A stretch of DNA of 59,899 nt from UBA11346 sp038318565 (GTDB lineage: Bacteria; Planctomycetota; UBA11346). This document shows positions 34,385 to 43,791 of this stretch, piece by piece. Position numbers and translations under genes: made by a program. The DNA lies in assembly GCA_038318565.1 (NCBI GenBank), contig JBBQCI010000012.1:1-59899 (forward strand). Direction: 5' to 3'. The notes under the pieces are model-generated. The model made no database searches, had not been told where the DNA came from, and saw nothing but the letters and a program-made list of their open reading frames with translations. The first letter of the stretch is position 1, and the number at the start of each line of letters is the position of its first letter.

Positions 34385-35371
34385 ATGCGCATCCTGATCG
34401 TCCGACTGGGCGCCTTTGGCGACATTGTCCACACCCTGCCTCTGGCGGCGGACCTGCAGTCCGCCGGTCATGACGTCCATTGGCTCTGCGAAGACCGCTG
34501 GAGCTGCCTGCTAGAGGGTTCTCCAGCGATCGCAGGATTGCATCGACTGCCGCGACGAGTGCTGCGGACCGCCCCATGGCCCCGACGGGTGAGTACCTTC
34601 TACCGCCTAGTGCGCGAGGTGCGGGACCGCTCGTACGATCTGGTCATCGACGCTCAGGGGCTGGCCAAAAGCGGCCTCCTATCGACTCTGGCCGGCGCAG
34701 ATGGGCGGGTTGCTCATGCCCCACCGCGCGGTCGGGAGCTATCCTGGCTGGGCGCCCAACACCAAGTCGTGACCAGTTCGGTGCACGTGATCGACCAGCA
34801 ACGAGACCTGTCCAGGGCGATCGGGGTGACTCCAGCTGGACCATGGAGATTTCCTCTGCCTGCGTGGAATACCGAGCGGGCCTGGGCTGCCGGCTGGTTG
34901 GCCGAACGGGGCCTGCGCCGGCCTTGGCTGCTCAATGTCGGCGCCGGCTGGCCGACCAAAGTGTGGCCTGAAGAGCGCTTGGCTGCTTGTGCCAAAGCCT
35001 GCGCGACGCGGCCATTCCTCTTGTTGTGGGGTGGCCCGGGCGAACGCGAGGTGGCTACCCGCATCTCCGTCGCAACCGGGGCGGCACTCGCACCTGACAC
35101 CACCATTCCCCAACTTGCCGGGCTGCTTAGCCAGGCAGGCGTGCTGATCAGTGGCGATACCGGACCGTTGCATCTCGCCCGAGCCCTAGACACACCGGCG
35201 GTCGGCCTGTTCGGGCCAGTGCCACGCGAGCGCAATGGCCCGCAGGGTGATCGCTGGCTCAATCTGCAAGCGCCTGGCGCGGCGTGGGAACGGCGCGACA
35301 TCTCCAAGGTCGACATGGGTGCGATCTCCGTCACCGACGTCATCTCAGCTGCCGGCGCCGTGGCGAGATGA
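34385..35371 (+). CDS. Glycosyltransferase family 9 (heptosyltransferase-like)
   Basis: The protein has 328 residues from ATG 34385 (MRILIVRLGAFGDIVHTLP), the classic GT9 N-terminus. The C-terminal nucleotide-sugar domain reads LISGDTGPLHLARALDTPAV and GLFGPVPRERNGP. These enzymes add heptose or a similar sugar to the LPS core at the inner membrane, supporting a diderm envelope. Its stop overlaps the start of the PLD gene by 4 nt. Confidence 0.87.
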   Translation: MRILIVRLGAFGDIVHTLPLAADLQSAGHDVHWLCEDRWSCLLEGSPAIAGLHRLPRRVLRTAPWPRRVSTFYRLVREVRDRSYDLVIDAQGLAKSGLLSTLAGADGRVAHAPPRGRELSWLGAQHQVVTSSVHVIDQQRDLSRAIGVTPAGPWRFPLPAWNTERAWAAGWLAERGLRRPWLLNVGAGWPTKVWPEERLAACAKACATRPFLLLWGGPGEREVATRISVATGAALAPDTTIPQLAGLLSQAGVLISGDTGPLHLARALDTPAVGLFGPVPRERNGPQGDRWLNLQAPGAAWERRDISKVDMGAISVTDVISAAGAVAR

Positions 35372-35961
35372 GCGGTTTGCCCCTGCAACCGACCGGCAGG
35401 CCGTGGCCACCGCAGCTCCAACGGTGGGCTCTGGTGCTGTGCCTGGCCATCGGTGTGCTCGTGCTGGGCTGGGTTGCTCCAGGACGGGAACCGCCTCCCC
35501 GTGTCGTGTTGGGCGGACCAGGGTACGAACTTGACTATGCCCGCGAGGCGCAGCGCCTGATCGACGGGGCCCAGCGGCGTATTTGGCTGCTGATGTACGT
35601 GGTTCGGCCGGATGATGGACCGGTCGGTTCGCTGCTGTCAGCCCTGGCCGCGGCCAAAGCCCGTGGCGTCGATGTGCGAGTGTGCCTAGATCTGGGGGCC
35701 GTCCGCGATGGTGAGCCCGACCTCAAGCACGAGGCCGCCTATGCCTGGCTGCAAGGGCATGGCGTTGCGGTCATCCTCGACGAAGCCGGAACGACCAGCC
35801 ATGGCAAGGTCCTGGTAGCCGATTCCCGACGCATCCTGTCAGGGAGCCATAACTGGACCCGCAGTGCGTTGACCAGCAACCGTGAAGCGTCGTGGCTCGT
35901 CGATGATCCGGCCATAGCTGCGCGCATCGAAGCGTGGATGTCCGCAATTCCCGGCTGGTGA
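35368..35961 (+). CDS. Membrane-anchored single-HKD phospholipase D-like protein
   Basis: The 197-residue protein has an N-terminal membrane helix (about 21-41, LVLCLAIGVLVLGWVAP) and one PLD catalytic motif, H-x-K-x4-D, in TTSHGKVLVADSRRILSGSH followed by NWT. One HKD copy means it would act as a dimer, like the Nuc endonuclease or small PLDs. The substrate, phospholipid or nucleic acid, is not clear. It is translationally coupled to the GT9 gene (ATGA), so an envelope role is plausible. Confidence 0.8.
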   Translation: MSGLPLQPTGRPWPPQLQRWALVLCLAIGVLVLGWVAPGREPPPRVVLGGPGYELDYAREAQRLIDGAQRRIWLLMYVVRPDDGPVGSLLSALAAAKARGVDVRVCLDLGAVRDGEPDLKHEAAYAWLQGHGVAVILDEAGTTSHGKVLVADSRRILSGSHNWTRSALTSNREASWLVDDPAIAARIEAWMSAIPGW

Positions 35962-35969
35962 ACGAACCG

Positions 35970-36845
35970 TCAGACCGGGGCAATCAGCAGGGTGGCGGTC
36001 CAGCGCCGTACAAAGCCGGATTTTTCATAGAGGGCAATCGCTGGTCGATTGTCCTGAAGTACTTCCAGGCCGATGGCATGATGGCTGAGCCGCGCTTCGC
36101 TGGCCAGTACCCCGTCGAGCAGGCGATGGGCTTGGTGACGACCGCGTTCGCTGCGTGCGATGCCTATCAGCTTCAGCCAGCTGCGCCTACCACCGCCCTG
36201 TACAGCTGCCGCGCCTACGGCACGGCCGTCACTGCGCAGGAGGTAATGCCTGTAACCCTCGTTCTCACGCTGCACTAGGTTGGGGCGGTGATGGTCGCTG
36301 TCAGGGAAACATTCAGCCAGAATGCGCGCTACCTCTTCCAGATCGCCGCGGGCTGCCGCGTGCACGTCGCTGATGTCGGCTGCACGCAGCGGCGTGAGAT
36401 CGCGTTCGTAGCAGTGCAGGTCCTTCCATGGGCCGAACCCCTCGGCCATCATCCAGGCTCGGGCGGTGCGGTTGCGCAGGTCGATCTGGCTGCGCATCGA
36501 GATGAACCCACCATCGCGCAAGGCCCGGCGCAATTCCTGCGTCAGCACCGGCATGACCTTGGGCTGCTCAGACTGGTCGGGAATGACTGGCCCCCACAAG
36601 GTGACCTGATCCTCGCTGTATGGACAGATGGCGAGAGCGCCTGCAACTCGCCGGCCACTCATGGCTAGCAGCACCCCGAGCGTGCCTTTCAGGTCCGCGG
36701 CCAACGGTTCCAACCCCATGCGCGCAGGTATGCCGCAGACGACATGACTGCTGCCTTGGGCGGTGGTCGCGAACATCGCGAGGACATTGGGGGCGAGATC
36801 AGGTCGCTGGTCGAGATCAGCCAGCGTGTAGGACGCCATGGCCAT
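35970..36845 (-). CDS. Tandem GNAT acetyltransferase
   Basis: The protein has about 291 residues from the ATG at 36845; a second ATG at 36839 and an upstream TTG are alternatives. The C-terminal half shows a GNAT acetyl-CoA fold: WLKLIGIARSERGRHQAHRL, then LEVLQDNRPAIALYEKSGF. The N-terminal half has a weaker, probably non-catalytic GNAT-like layout. Substrate unknown. It is convergent with the PLD gene (8-nt gap) and downstream of the GH57 gene. Confidence 0.75.
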   Translation of the reverse strand: MAMASYTLADLDQRPDLAPNVLAMFATTAQGSSHVVCGIPARMGLEPLAADLKGTLGVLLAMSGRRVAGALAICPYSEDQVTLWGPVIPDQSEQPKVMPVLTQELRRALRDGGFISMRSQIDLRNRTARAWMMAEGFGPWKDLHCYERDLTPLRAADISDVHAAARGDLEEVARILAECFPDSDHHRPNLVQRENEGYRHYLLRSDGRAVGAAAVQGGGRRSWLKLIGIARSERGRHQAHRLLDGVLASEARLSHHAIGLEVLQDNRPAIALYEKSGFVRRWTATLLIAPV

Positions 36846-36925
36846 ACAGGATGCGTCTGGGGACGCAGGCCTCAAGCCTCATGTCCAGATGCCTGCAGGG
36901 GACGGCAGCTCTTGGGCGATTTCGC

Positions 36926-38503
36926 TTAGATCCACTCGCGGTAGTCGATTTCGGCGAAAATCGGATCGCGCCAGGCGATCTCGTGCAGTGCTACAGGATC
37001 GATCCGGTCGGTCATCACCTGTTCGTAGAGGCCGGTAAAGCGGTTGATGTGATCCTTGGTCCGGCGCACCGCGTACGGCACGGTGGTGCCGGTGGTCATG
37101 ATGAAGGCCCAGTCGCTGGCTTGGGCCAGCAGCAGTTCCCGGGCCATCTGGTTAAGGGTGTCGCGCAGCACGCCGTTCGCCTCGGGGAATCGGCGAGCGA
37201 CCTCGACCATGCGCTCCTCGGCGGCATGCAGATGACGGTACATCCAGTCGTTGGTCGGGTTGACCCAGACGCCGTTGTAGCCTGCATCGCCCCAACTGCT
37301 GGCACTCGGCATGACCACCTGGTGGACCGGAAATTCGGCCAGGTACTCGCTGCCCGTCACCGGCATCAGGCGATAGCCATGATTGTGGCAATTTCTAAAA
37401 ATGCTTTCGATGAACTGTGGGCCTTCGTACCACCAGTGGCCGAAGAGCTCACAGTCGTAGGGACTGACCAGTAGAGGCGGTTTTTCGATGATCGAACCAA
37501 GCCACTTGGCCTGTTCGATGCGGTGATAATGGAAGTGTCCGGCGTGATCCATCGCCCGCGCATAGGCCGGAGCTGGCTCGTAGGCCTGCTTCTCGTGCAG
37601 CTGCACCTTGCCGGTAATGCGGTGGTACTTCAGTCCGAGGTTGCGTCGCACGCCGTCGGGATGAAGGAACGCCTTGACCCAGCTGTAATCGCCGTCGTAC
37701 CCGAGGTCGCGGTAGAACTCACGATAGAGCGGATCACCAGGATAGCCGCTTTCGCTCGACCAGACCGAACGCGAGCTATCGGGATCGCGCGCGAAGGCGG
37801 CGACTCCGCTTGGGGTATAGGCGGGCGCATAGACGCCGTAGCGCGGGCGGGGTTCGCCGAAGTACAGCCCATGCGTATCGACGAAGAAAAAGCGGATGCC
37901 AGCATCCTTGAGCAACTCGTCGAATCCTGGGACGAAACCGCATTCAGCCAGCCAGATGCCGCGTGGTTGCTCGCCGAAGTGCTTGTGGAAATTGGCGCAG
38001 GCGACTCGGATCTGGGCGCGTCTGGCCTCGTGAGTGTACATCAGCGGCAGGAAGCCGTGGGTCGCGGTGCAGGTGATCGGCTCGACCACACCCAGGTCAC
38101 GCAGCAGGCGGACGTAGCCGAGCAGGTTGCCGCCGAAGCGATCCATCACCGACAAGCAGAAGCGGTAATGGTCGAGATACATCTGGGCGGCAGATGCGAA
38201 GGCGGTTCCCGCCTTGGCTGAACATTCCAGTTCGGCCAGTTCGATGAGCCGCCCCATGCGCGCGCGGTAACGCTGCTGCAGCATCGGATCGGCGAGCATT
38301 TCGCACAGCGGAGGCGTCCACGTCATGGTGACGCGGGCGCGCACCCCTTCGTGGGCCAGGCGTTCCAGGCGTGACAGGATGGGGATGTAGCTCTCGGTGA
38401 TCGCTTCGACTAGCCAGTTCTCTTCGATGAAGAACGGGTCCTCGGCATGCCGCACCCAGGGGAGGTGGGCATGCAGCACGAGCATGAAATGGCCGTCAGG
38501 CAT
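36926..38503 (-). CDS. GH57 1,4-alpha-glucan branching enzyme (DUF1957 family)
   Basis: The 525-residue enzyme starts with the GH57 signature GHFMLVLHAHLPWVRH. The catalytic nucleophile is E187 in RGIWLAECGF and the acid/base D350 in SPYDCELFGHWWYEG; the C-terminal helical region includes SWGDAGYNGVW. It forms alpha-1,6 branches in glycogen. Together with glgC and the DUF4912 protein upstream it makes a glycogen synthesis operon, although glycogen synthase itself is not in the window. Confidence 0.92.
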   Translation of the reverse strand: MPDGHFMLVLHAHLPWVRHAEDPFFIEENWLVEAITESYIPILSRLERLAHEGVRARVTMTWTPPLCEMLADPMLQQRYRARMGRLIELAELECSAKAGTAFASAAQMYLDHYRFCLSVMDRFGGNLLGYVRLLRDLGVVEPITCTATHGFLPLMYTHEARRAQIRVACANFHKHFGEQPRGIWLAECGFVPGFDELLKDAGIRFFFVDTHGLYFGEPRPRYGVYAPAYTPSGVAAFARDPDSSRSVWSSESGYPGDPLYREFYRDLGYDGDYSWVKAFLHPDGVRRNLGLKYHRITGKVQLHEKQAYEPAPAYARAMDHAGHFHYHRIEQAKWLGSIIEKPPLLVSPYDCELFGHWWYEGPQFIESIFRNCHNHGYRLMPVTGSEYLAEFPVHQVVMPSASSWGDAGYNGVWVNPTNDWMYRHLHAAEERMVEVARRFPEANGVLRDTLNQMARELLLAQASDWAFIMTTGTTVPYAVRRTKDHINRFTGLYEQVMTDRIDPVALHEIAWRDPIFAEIDYREWI

Positions 38504-38511
38504 GATCGTCC

Positions 38512-38593
38512 GGTCGTCCGATCGTCCGGTTGTCCGGGCGTCGGGAATCTGATGTGGTTAAGTACGTGGACATTCTAGAGCGATCGGACGACC
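38512..38593. repeat. Intergenic GTCCG short repeats with a 13-bp inverted repeat
   Basis: The 113-bp gap between the DUF4912 and GH57 genes holds several GTCCGG/GTCCGA units in tandem. A perfect 13-bp inverted repeat (38512-38524 with 38581-38593) spans a 56-nt loop. In RNA this could fold between the two genes; related CGGACG units occur at 31.25 kb. Confidence 0.5.
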
Positions 38594-38616
38594 AGATGTG
38601 CGGCCGATCGGACTGT

Positions 38617-39873
38617 TCAGCTACGCTTCGGCTTTGGCTTACGCAGGGCGGCTGGCTTGGGCGCTCCGATGAAGGCCAGCGGGTCGTTGGCGGGGGCAGG
38701 GGTTGCAGCATTTGGCGCGATCTGTGCCGAGGTGCCTGGTTCAGGTGGGGCTGGTGTGCCTGAAGCGGATTCCATCGCCGCCGAGGCTGTGCTGGGCACG
38801 CCTTCTGCTGCCTTGGGCAAACCGGTCGGCGGGGCGTGAAACACGCCCTCGATCGGATACTGCGCTTCTGCGGCTCCGTCGATCACCGAACCGCTGCCGA
38901 CGCTGCGGCTCGACAAGGACCGGCTGGAGAGCGCTCGTGATGAGAGCAGCTGGCCGCTGCTGCCGCCGAGCAGGCCCAGACCGCTTCCCGAGCCACTGCC
39001 GAGCGCGGCACTGCGAACCAGACTGGCGCTGCTGAGCGAGGCCGATGACCAGGACTCGATGCTGGTGCGGGCCAGGCTCAGACTGCTCGGGGCCTGCAGA
39101 CCAGGGCCGGGCAGTCTGGCCTTGGTGTCACTTGCCGTCCCGACAGGGACGTCGGATTCGACGCCGACCGGCCGGATGTGGATCTGGCGGGTATTGCGGA
39201 AGCGTTCTCCGGATCCGCTAGACATGCTGCTGCCCAGGCTGCCGGGGACACCGGCCAGCGACAGCAGGTCCTGGAAGCTCTCGTCGACTTCGAGCCAGGC
39301 CTCGTCGGTGCGCCAGCTCGGGCCGGCGGCCGGAGTGCTGGTGCGGTTGCTTCCAGCAATCCTGATCAAGCGGCCGTCACCAGCACGGAGACACAATTCG
39401 GCGCTATAGGTGGCACCTGCCGCGACAGCCAGGTAGTAGTTGCCGCCGTTCAGGTCGACTTCGCGCTGTTCGTCTCCGCCGGGTCCATGCAGCACCAGCA
39501 CGGCTGCGGCGCCATGACCCGCTTCGGTGCGTACTCGGTCGAGGGTTGCCGGGGCGACCTCCCAGTAGGCGAACAGGTGCGATGGATCCTGGACCATAAG
39601 GACAAGCCGGTCCCGGCCATAACTGGCCGGGACGGGCAGTCCGTAATCGGTCGGGGCTGGCTGCCAGGCCTGCCCACCCTGCGGCGGGGTGGAACTGCTT
39701 CCGCCGGTGGTGCCGGTCGGAGCAGGCGGTTCCCGTCTGACACCCGCCATGACTGCGGCGAGGGCGGAGACCAGTTCCTCCTTCTTCAGTTTGGAAGACG
39801 ACGCGATGCCACGACCGGCAGCAAGGGCGCGCAGATCCTTCAGTGGCAACTGGGCGATTTGATCAGCAGTCAT
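38617..39873 (-). CDS. Rho_N/SAP-like and DUF4912 protein with Ser-rich tail
   Basis: The 418-residue protein opens with a Rho N-terminal/SAP-like helical module (about 1-42, IAQLPLKDLRALAAGRGI). A DUF4912 domain follows (about 75-215) with RLVLMVQDPSHLFAYWEVAP and NGGNYYLAVAAGATYSAELC. The tail (about 255-345) repeats Ser/Leu/Gly (SSASLSSASLVRSAALGSGS) and looks disordered, before a Pro/Ala-rich end. DUF4912 proteins are commonly neighbours of GH57 branching enzymes, and their exact role is unknown. Its start overlaps the upstream unknown gene by 4 nt. Confidence 0.82.
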   Translation of the reverse strand: MTADQIAQLPLKDLRALAAGRGIASSSKLKKEELVSALAAVMAGVRREPPAPTGTTGGSSSTPPQGGQAWQPAPTDYGLPVPASYGRDRLVLMVQDPSHLFAYWEVAPATLDRVRTEAGHGAAAVLVLHGPGGDEQREVDLNGGNYYLAVAAGATYSAELCLRAGDGRLIRIAGSNRTSTPAAGPSWRTDEAWLEVDESFQDLLSLAGVPGSLGSSMSSGSGERFRNTRQIHIRPVGVESDVPVGTASDTKARLPGPGLQAPSSLSLARTSIESWSSASLSSASLVRSAALGSGSGSGLGLLGGSSGQLLSSRALSSRSLSSRSVGSGSVIDGAAEAQYPIEGVFHAPPTGLPKAAEGVPSTASAAMESASGTPAPPEPGTSAQIAPNAATPAPANDPLAFIGAPKPAALRKPKPKRS

Positions 39874-40379
39874 GGCACGGTCTCCGTGAACAGGCGGATA
39901 TGGTCAGTGAGCAGACGTTGGCGTTTTGCATTGATGTCAATTCGGTCGAGCAGCCAGAGGACGGGATCAAGATCCTGGCCTGCGGTAATCGCCCAGTTGA
40001 TGACGTCGAGATTCTCGGCCCCATTGGCCAACATGGTAGCTGCTTGGCGCAGTACGTCTCGGGACACATGGTATTCCACAGTGTGCCGAGACAACAGTCC
40101 AAAGCTGTCCTCGTCGAATGCGCCCCAACAGCGCCAGCCATAGAGGTGCTCGATCAGCTTGGCCCGGGTCCAGCCTTTCCAATAGCGATCGATCCAGTCG
40201 ACCACGGACACCCTGCCGAGGTCATGCCGCGCCAACTCGCTCTCGATCCACTTGTGGCGATCCATCGCGTACAGGGCATGAGCCGTCAGCGAATAGACGA
40301 CAACGCCGTCCGGCCGGATCCGATCGGTGGGCAGCACGCCCTCCGGCAGATCAAGGTGGCCGGCGGCGAGGGAGATCAT
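39870..40379 (-). CDS. Unknown protein in the glycogen operon
   Basis: The 169-residue soluble protein has no family I recognise. It is rich in Trp, His and Asp (VVDWIDRYWKGWTRAKLIEH, LYGWRCWGAFDEDSFGLL). It overlaps glgC by 4 nt at its start and the DUF4912 gene by 4 nt at its end, so it is translated together with both. A role in glycogen metabolism or its control is inferred only from that coupling. Confidence 0.75.
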   Translation of the reverse strand: MISLAAGHLDLPEGVLPTDRIRPDGVVVYSLTAHALYAMDRHKWIESELARHDLGRVSVVDWIDRYWKGWTRAKLIEHLYGWRCWGAFDEDSFGLLSRHTVEYHVSRDVLRQAATMLANGAENLDVINWAITAGQDLDPVLWLLDRIDINAKRQRLLTDHIRLFTETVP

Positions 40380-41623
40380 GACTTCAACGGCTCGATGATC
40401 TGGTTCTTACGGATGACGATGAGTCCGTTCTCGGTCACGTGGAATCGCTTTGCGTCATCATCCCGATTGTAGCCGATGACGTCATTCGCCGGAATCTTCA
40501 CATGCTTGTCGATGATGCAGCGGCGGATCCGGGCTCCGCGGCCGACCTCAACATCCTCAAGCAGGATGCAACTGTGCACCTCGCTGTAGCTGTTGATCTT
40601 GCAACGCGTGCCGATCACCGAGTCGATGACCGTGGCGCCACTGATGATGGAGCCTTCGCAGACGATCGACTGGATCGCTTGGCCTACGCGACCTTCCGAG
40701 TTGTGGACGAATTTGGCTGGCGGCCAGTTGTTCGGGTCGGCCCGGACCGGCCAGTCCTGGTTGTAGAGGTCTAGTTCGGGGGCGATGGCGCGCAGATCCA
40801 TGGTCGCGTCATAATAGGCGTCCAGAGTTCCGACGTCTCGCCAGTAACCATCATTGACTGGGTTGCTGGAACCGGGAATGCGGTTGCGGCTGAAGTCCCA
40901 GGCGAACATTGGCTTGCCTTGGGCCAGCATATTCGGCAGCACGTTCTTGCCAAAGTCATGGCTGCTTGCCGGATTGGCGGCGTCTGTCTTCAGGGCCTCA
41001 ACCAGCGAGTGGCGTTCGAAGACGTAGTTGCCCATCGACGCGAGCGCGAGATCTGGACGACCGGGTATCGGGGTCGGATTCTTCGGCTTCTCTTGAAAGC
41101 CGGTAATGCGCCAGTGCTCGTCAACTTGCATAACGCCGAAATCACGAGCCTCGGCGATAGGAACCGGAATCGCTGCGATGGTGACCTCGGCTTTCACCTG
41201 GTGGTGAAAATTGACCATCTGCTCGACGTTCATCTTGAAGATGTGGTCGCCGCCGAAGATTGCCACTCGTTCCGGATTGTGGTCGTCAATCAGGTTGAAA
41301 TTCTGGTAGATCGCATCGGCGGTGCCGCGGTACCAATGCTCACCAGTGCGCTGTTGGGCTGGCACGGCGCGGATGAACTGATTGCGCAACAGCGAACCGA
41401 ATGTCCATGAGGTTTGCAGGTGTTCGCTTAAACTCTGGCTCTTGAACTGAGTCAGCACGTAGATGCTGTTGATGCTGGAATTGATCAGATTCGACAGCAC
41501 GAAGTCGATGATGCGGAACTTGCCCCCGAATGGCACTGACGGCTTGGACCGGTCGAGGGTGAGGGGTTCGAGCCGGGTGCCTTTGCCGCCGGCCATCACG
41601 AATGCGAGAGTTGGTATGCGCAT
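40376..41623 (-). CDS. glgC: Glucose-1-phosphate adenylyltransferase
   Basis: The 415-residue enzyme makes ADP-glucose from ATP and glucose-1-phosphate, the committed step of bacterial glycogen synthesis. Landmarks are FVMAGGKGTRLEPLTLDRSK at the N-terminus, GTADAIYQN, FGGDHIFKMN, the sugar site GNYVFERH, and a C-terminal left-handed beta-helix (ISGATVIDSVIG). The length fits the family. The start ATG at 41623 begins the operon glgC, unknown, DUF4912, GH57. Confidence 0.95.
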   Translation of the reverse strand: MRIPTLAFVMAGGKGTRLEPLTLDRSKPSVPFGGKFRIIDFVLSNLINSSINSIYVLTQFKSQSLSEHLQTSWTFGSLLRNQFIRAVPAQQRTGEHWYRGTADAIYQNFNLIDDHNPERVAIFGGDHIFKMNVEQMVNFHHQVKAEVTIAAIPVPIAEARDFGVMQVDEHWRITGFQEKPKNPTPIPGRPDLALASMGNYVFERHSLVEALKTDAANPASSHDFGKNVLPNMLAQGKPMFAWDFSRNRIPGSSNPVNDGYWRDVGTLDAYYDATMDLRAIAPELDLYNQDWPVRADPNNWPPAKFVHNSEGRVGQAIQSIVCEGSIISGATVIDSVIGTRCKINSYSEVHSCILLEDVEVGRGARIRRCIIDKHVKIPANDVIGYNRDDDAKRFHVTENGLIVIRKNQIIEPLKS

Positions 41624-41737
41624 GGTCCTGTCGGCGGCTGACGGAGGGGCCGGCTACCTGGATAGACCTTAGTCGAACGGGAGGCCACGCCAAGCCCCGG
41701 ATTAACCCGTACAGCAAGAACCTTGACCTGGCTTCCC

Positions 41738-43591
41738 TTATGCCGGGACAGTCATGCCTAGCTGATTAGCCGCTGCCTGTAGCTCGCGCTTCAGATAGCG
41801 ACGCAGACCAGTCAATTCGCCGAGAGCTCCTGGTTTGCCTGCCGCCTCCAAGGCCAGCACAGCGAATAGCTCAGTGCGGACCGACTCATCCTGCAGGGCC
41901 TGCGGCAACACCCGGGCTACCGCGCGGGCCAGATCGCTGTCGCTGGGAGGCAGTTGAACCGGGATGGTATTGGCCAGCTGTCGACCGACTTCGGCGGCGA
42001 CCAGCATGCCCAGATCGGCCAACGCTGCAGTGGATGCGGAAGTCAACGCTGGCTGCGGCGTTTCCACTTCCGGCTGGGCGGGTCGTTCGAGTCCCGAAAT
42101 ACCGGCTGCGGTACGCGACCTGGAAGGGTCCGACATCGGGGTAGGGGCGTTGTCCGTCAAGGTGGAACTGGTCGCGCTGTGCAAAGCACGTTCAACGGCT
42201 GCTGTGACCAGGTCGTGCAACTCTTCGGGTTTGGCTACCGCGGTCGGGGCTGCTTCCGGCTGTAGAACTTCGATGGTTACTGACGGCTTGACGCGTTGGG
42301 TGAACAGGGTGGTGTTGCCATGTTCCCGCCGCGTCGCCTCTAGTGCTTCCGCTGGCACCGGATCGAGCGACAGCTCGGTTGGCGATTTGCCGGGAGGCTG
42401 GCGTTCGATGGCTCCGGTGATCGCGGCCATCTGCGACGAGCTATCGCCGTCGGCACTGAGGGAAGGGGACAGCTCCTCAGTGTCACTGTGGCGCTCGACC
42501 TGGATCGCTAGAGGGTCGTCGTGTACCAGCAAGCGCTTGGTCATGATCTTGGTCTTCTGAACCACCCGGTCGGCGAGGGCGGAGATCAAGCGATCCTGCT
42601 GATCCTTCGACTGTTGGACGAATTCGGCTAGGGCAATCTCAAGGCGGCCCAGTTGTGAGCCCCCAGACGTGGTGCCGGGATCCTGGCTGGACAAACCTTT
42701 GCGTACAGTCGATTGAACATCGGCCAGCGAGCACCAGCCGTGCTCGGCTGCCGCCTTTTCCAGCCGCCAGTCGAGATCGGCTCGCAGTGTTTCGGCGATC
42801 TGGTGCAGATCATCGCGGGTCGGCAGCTTGCTAATCGCTTCACGCAGCAGCTCTGACGCCTGTCTGGGCACGGCTTCGGCGATGGCGGTGGAAACGATCG
42901 CGTGAACGGCGGCCTGATCGAGCTGTTCGCCTGCAGGGCCCGGTACAGCGATCGGACGATTCTCGAGAACGAGTAGGCGTGCAGCGACGCTTTCGAGCTG
43001 ACGTGCAATGCCCAGGAGCGGCGCTGGATCGGGGGCAGGCAGGGAAGCGCTTGCCCGCTGCTCGACGGCGGAGCAACGCGTGTCGAGCGCGTGCAAGTGA
43101 TCGGCGACGCTGGCTGCCGCTGCGACCTGGGCCTCCAGGGCTTCAAGCCGATTGGCCAGAGGAGCCAAGTCGGGATTGCTGGGAGGTACTGTCTGCGGTA
43201 GCTGCGACTTCACCTCGGCGTCGATCGCAGCGCGAACCTCGTCCGCGAGCTGGGCTCGACCGATCTTGACCCGCTGAAGCGCTTCGGTGCCTGGGGCGGC
43301 GGGATCACGAACTGGCGGCGCCGGCACCGGAGTGCCCTGGGCCGGGGTGCGGATTGCTGGATGCGGCTGCGAGGACCGGGATCCACGCTCGGCCAGTCGG
43401 CGGGCCGAATCCAGCACCTCATCACAGATAGCTTCGGTGTCGGCCAGTCGCCCATCGCGCAGCGCATGATGGGCAAACGCTAGCTGGGCGCGTAGTGCGG
43501 CGGTGTCGACACCGGCATCCTGCATGGCAGCTATGCGGCGTTCAACGGTCTCAACGCGCTCGCGCGCGGCGCGCATGTCGATTTCGCCCAT
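41738..43591 (-). CDS. Large helical protein of unknown function, divergent from flgB
   Basis: The 617-residue protein has a helical N-terminus (MRAARERVETVERRIAAMQD and onward), long Ala/Glu/Gln-rich coiled-coil stretches, Pro/Ser/Thr-rich linkers, and a helical C-terminal module (about 520-617) ending near VPA. No membrane segment, signal peptide or enzyme motif is seen. The start ATG at 43591 has a clear AGGGAGG ribosome site, which lies next to the palindrome at 43600-43613. It shares a 233-bp intergenic region with the flagellar rod operon, so a scaffold or motility-related role is possible, but this is only position. Confidence 0.7.
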   Translation of the reverse strand: MGEIDMRAARERVETVERRIAAMQDAGVDTAALRAQLAFAHHALRDGRLADTEAICDEVLDSARRLAERGSRSSQPHPAIRTPAQGTPVPAPPVRDPAAPGTEALQRVKIGRAQLADEVRAAIDAEVKSQLPQTVPPSNPDLAPLANRLEALEAQVAAAASVADHLHALDTRCSAVEQRASASLPAPDPAPLLGIARQLESVAARLLVLENRPIAVPGPAGEQLDQAAVHAIVSTAIAEAVPRQASELLREAISKLPTRDDLHQIAETLRADLDWRLEKAAAEHGWCSLADVQSTVRKGLSSQDPGTTSGGSQLGRLEIALAEFVQQSKDQQDRLISALADRVVQKTKIMTKRLLVHDDPLAIQVERHSDTEELSPSLSADGDSSSQMAAITGAIERQPPGKSPTELSLDPVPAEALEATRREHGNTTLFTQRVKPSVTIEVLQPEAAPTAVAKPEELHDLVTAAVERALHSATSSTLTDNAPTPMSDPSRSRTAAGISGLERPAQPEVETPQPALTSASTAALADLGMLVAAEVGRQLANTIPVQLPPSDSDLARAVARVLPQALQDESVRTELFAVLALEAAGKPGALGELTGLRRYLKRELQAAANQLGMTVPA

Positions 43592-43599
43592 AAGCCCTC

Positions 43600-43613
43600 C
43601 CTGGCTTGCCAGG
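43600..43613. promoter_or_regulatory. Palindrome CCTGGC-TT-GCCAGG
   Basis: A perfect 6+6 palindrome with 2-nt centre lies 9 nt upstream of the 41738-43591 start. Its arm abuts that gene's ribosome site, so a bound protein or an RNA hairpin would block translation or transcription of it. Confidence 0.35.
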
Positions 43614-43649
43614 AACAGGATCGGCGAAAATGAGACGGACTTGAGTACA

Positions 43650-43663
43650 GATAAGGACTTATC
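43650..43663. promoter_or_regulatory. Palindrome GATAAG-GA-CTTATC
   Basis: A perfect 6+6 inverted repeat lies in the middle of the divergent spacer between the helical protein and flgB. It is AT-rich compared with its surroundings. It could be a regulator site or a -10 like element; nothing decides. Confidence 0.3.
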
Positions 43664-43791
43664 CTCACGACCTCAGGGTGGCGGAATAGGCGGTATTCGT
43701 CGCGGAATGAATAGGGTCCATGTGGATCCACGCCTCTGCTGGGATGCCTCGTCGCGACTGGTCTTGGCTTTTCCCGCGCCCAATTTTGTCA

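Noticed and set aside
38496..38711. Short minus-strand open frame across the GTCCG repeats
   Set aside because: Its sequence is the direct translation of the repeat (Arg-Pro-Asp type) and it overlaps the DUF4912 gene end and the GH57 start; no ribosome site.
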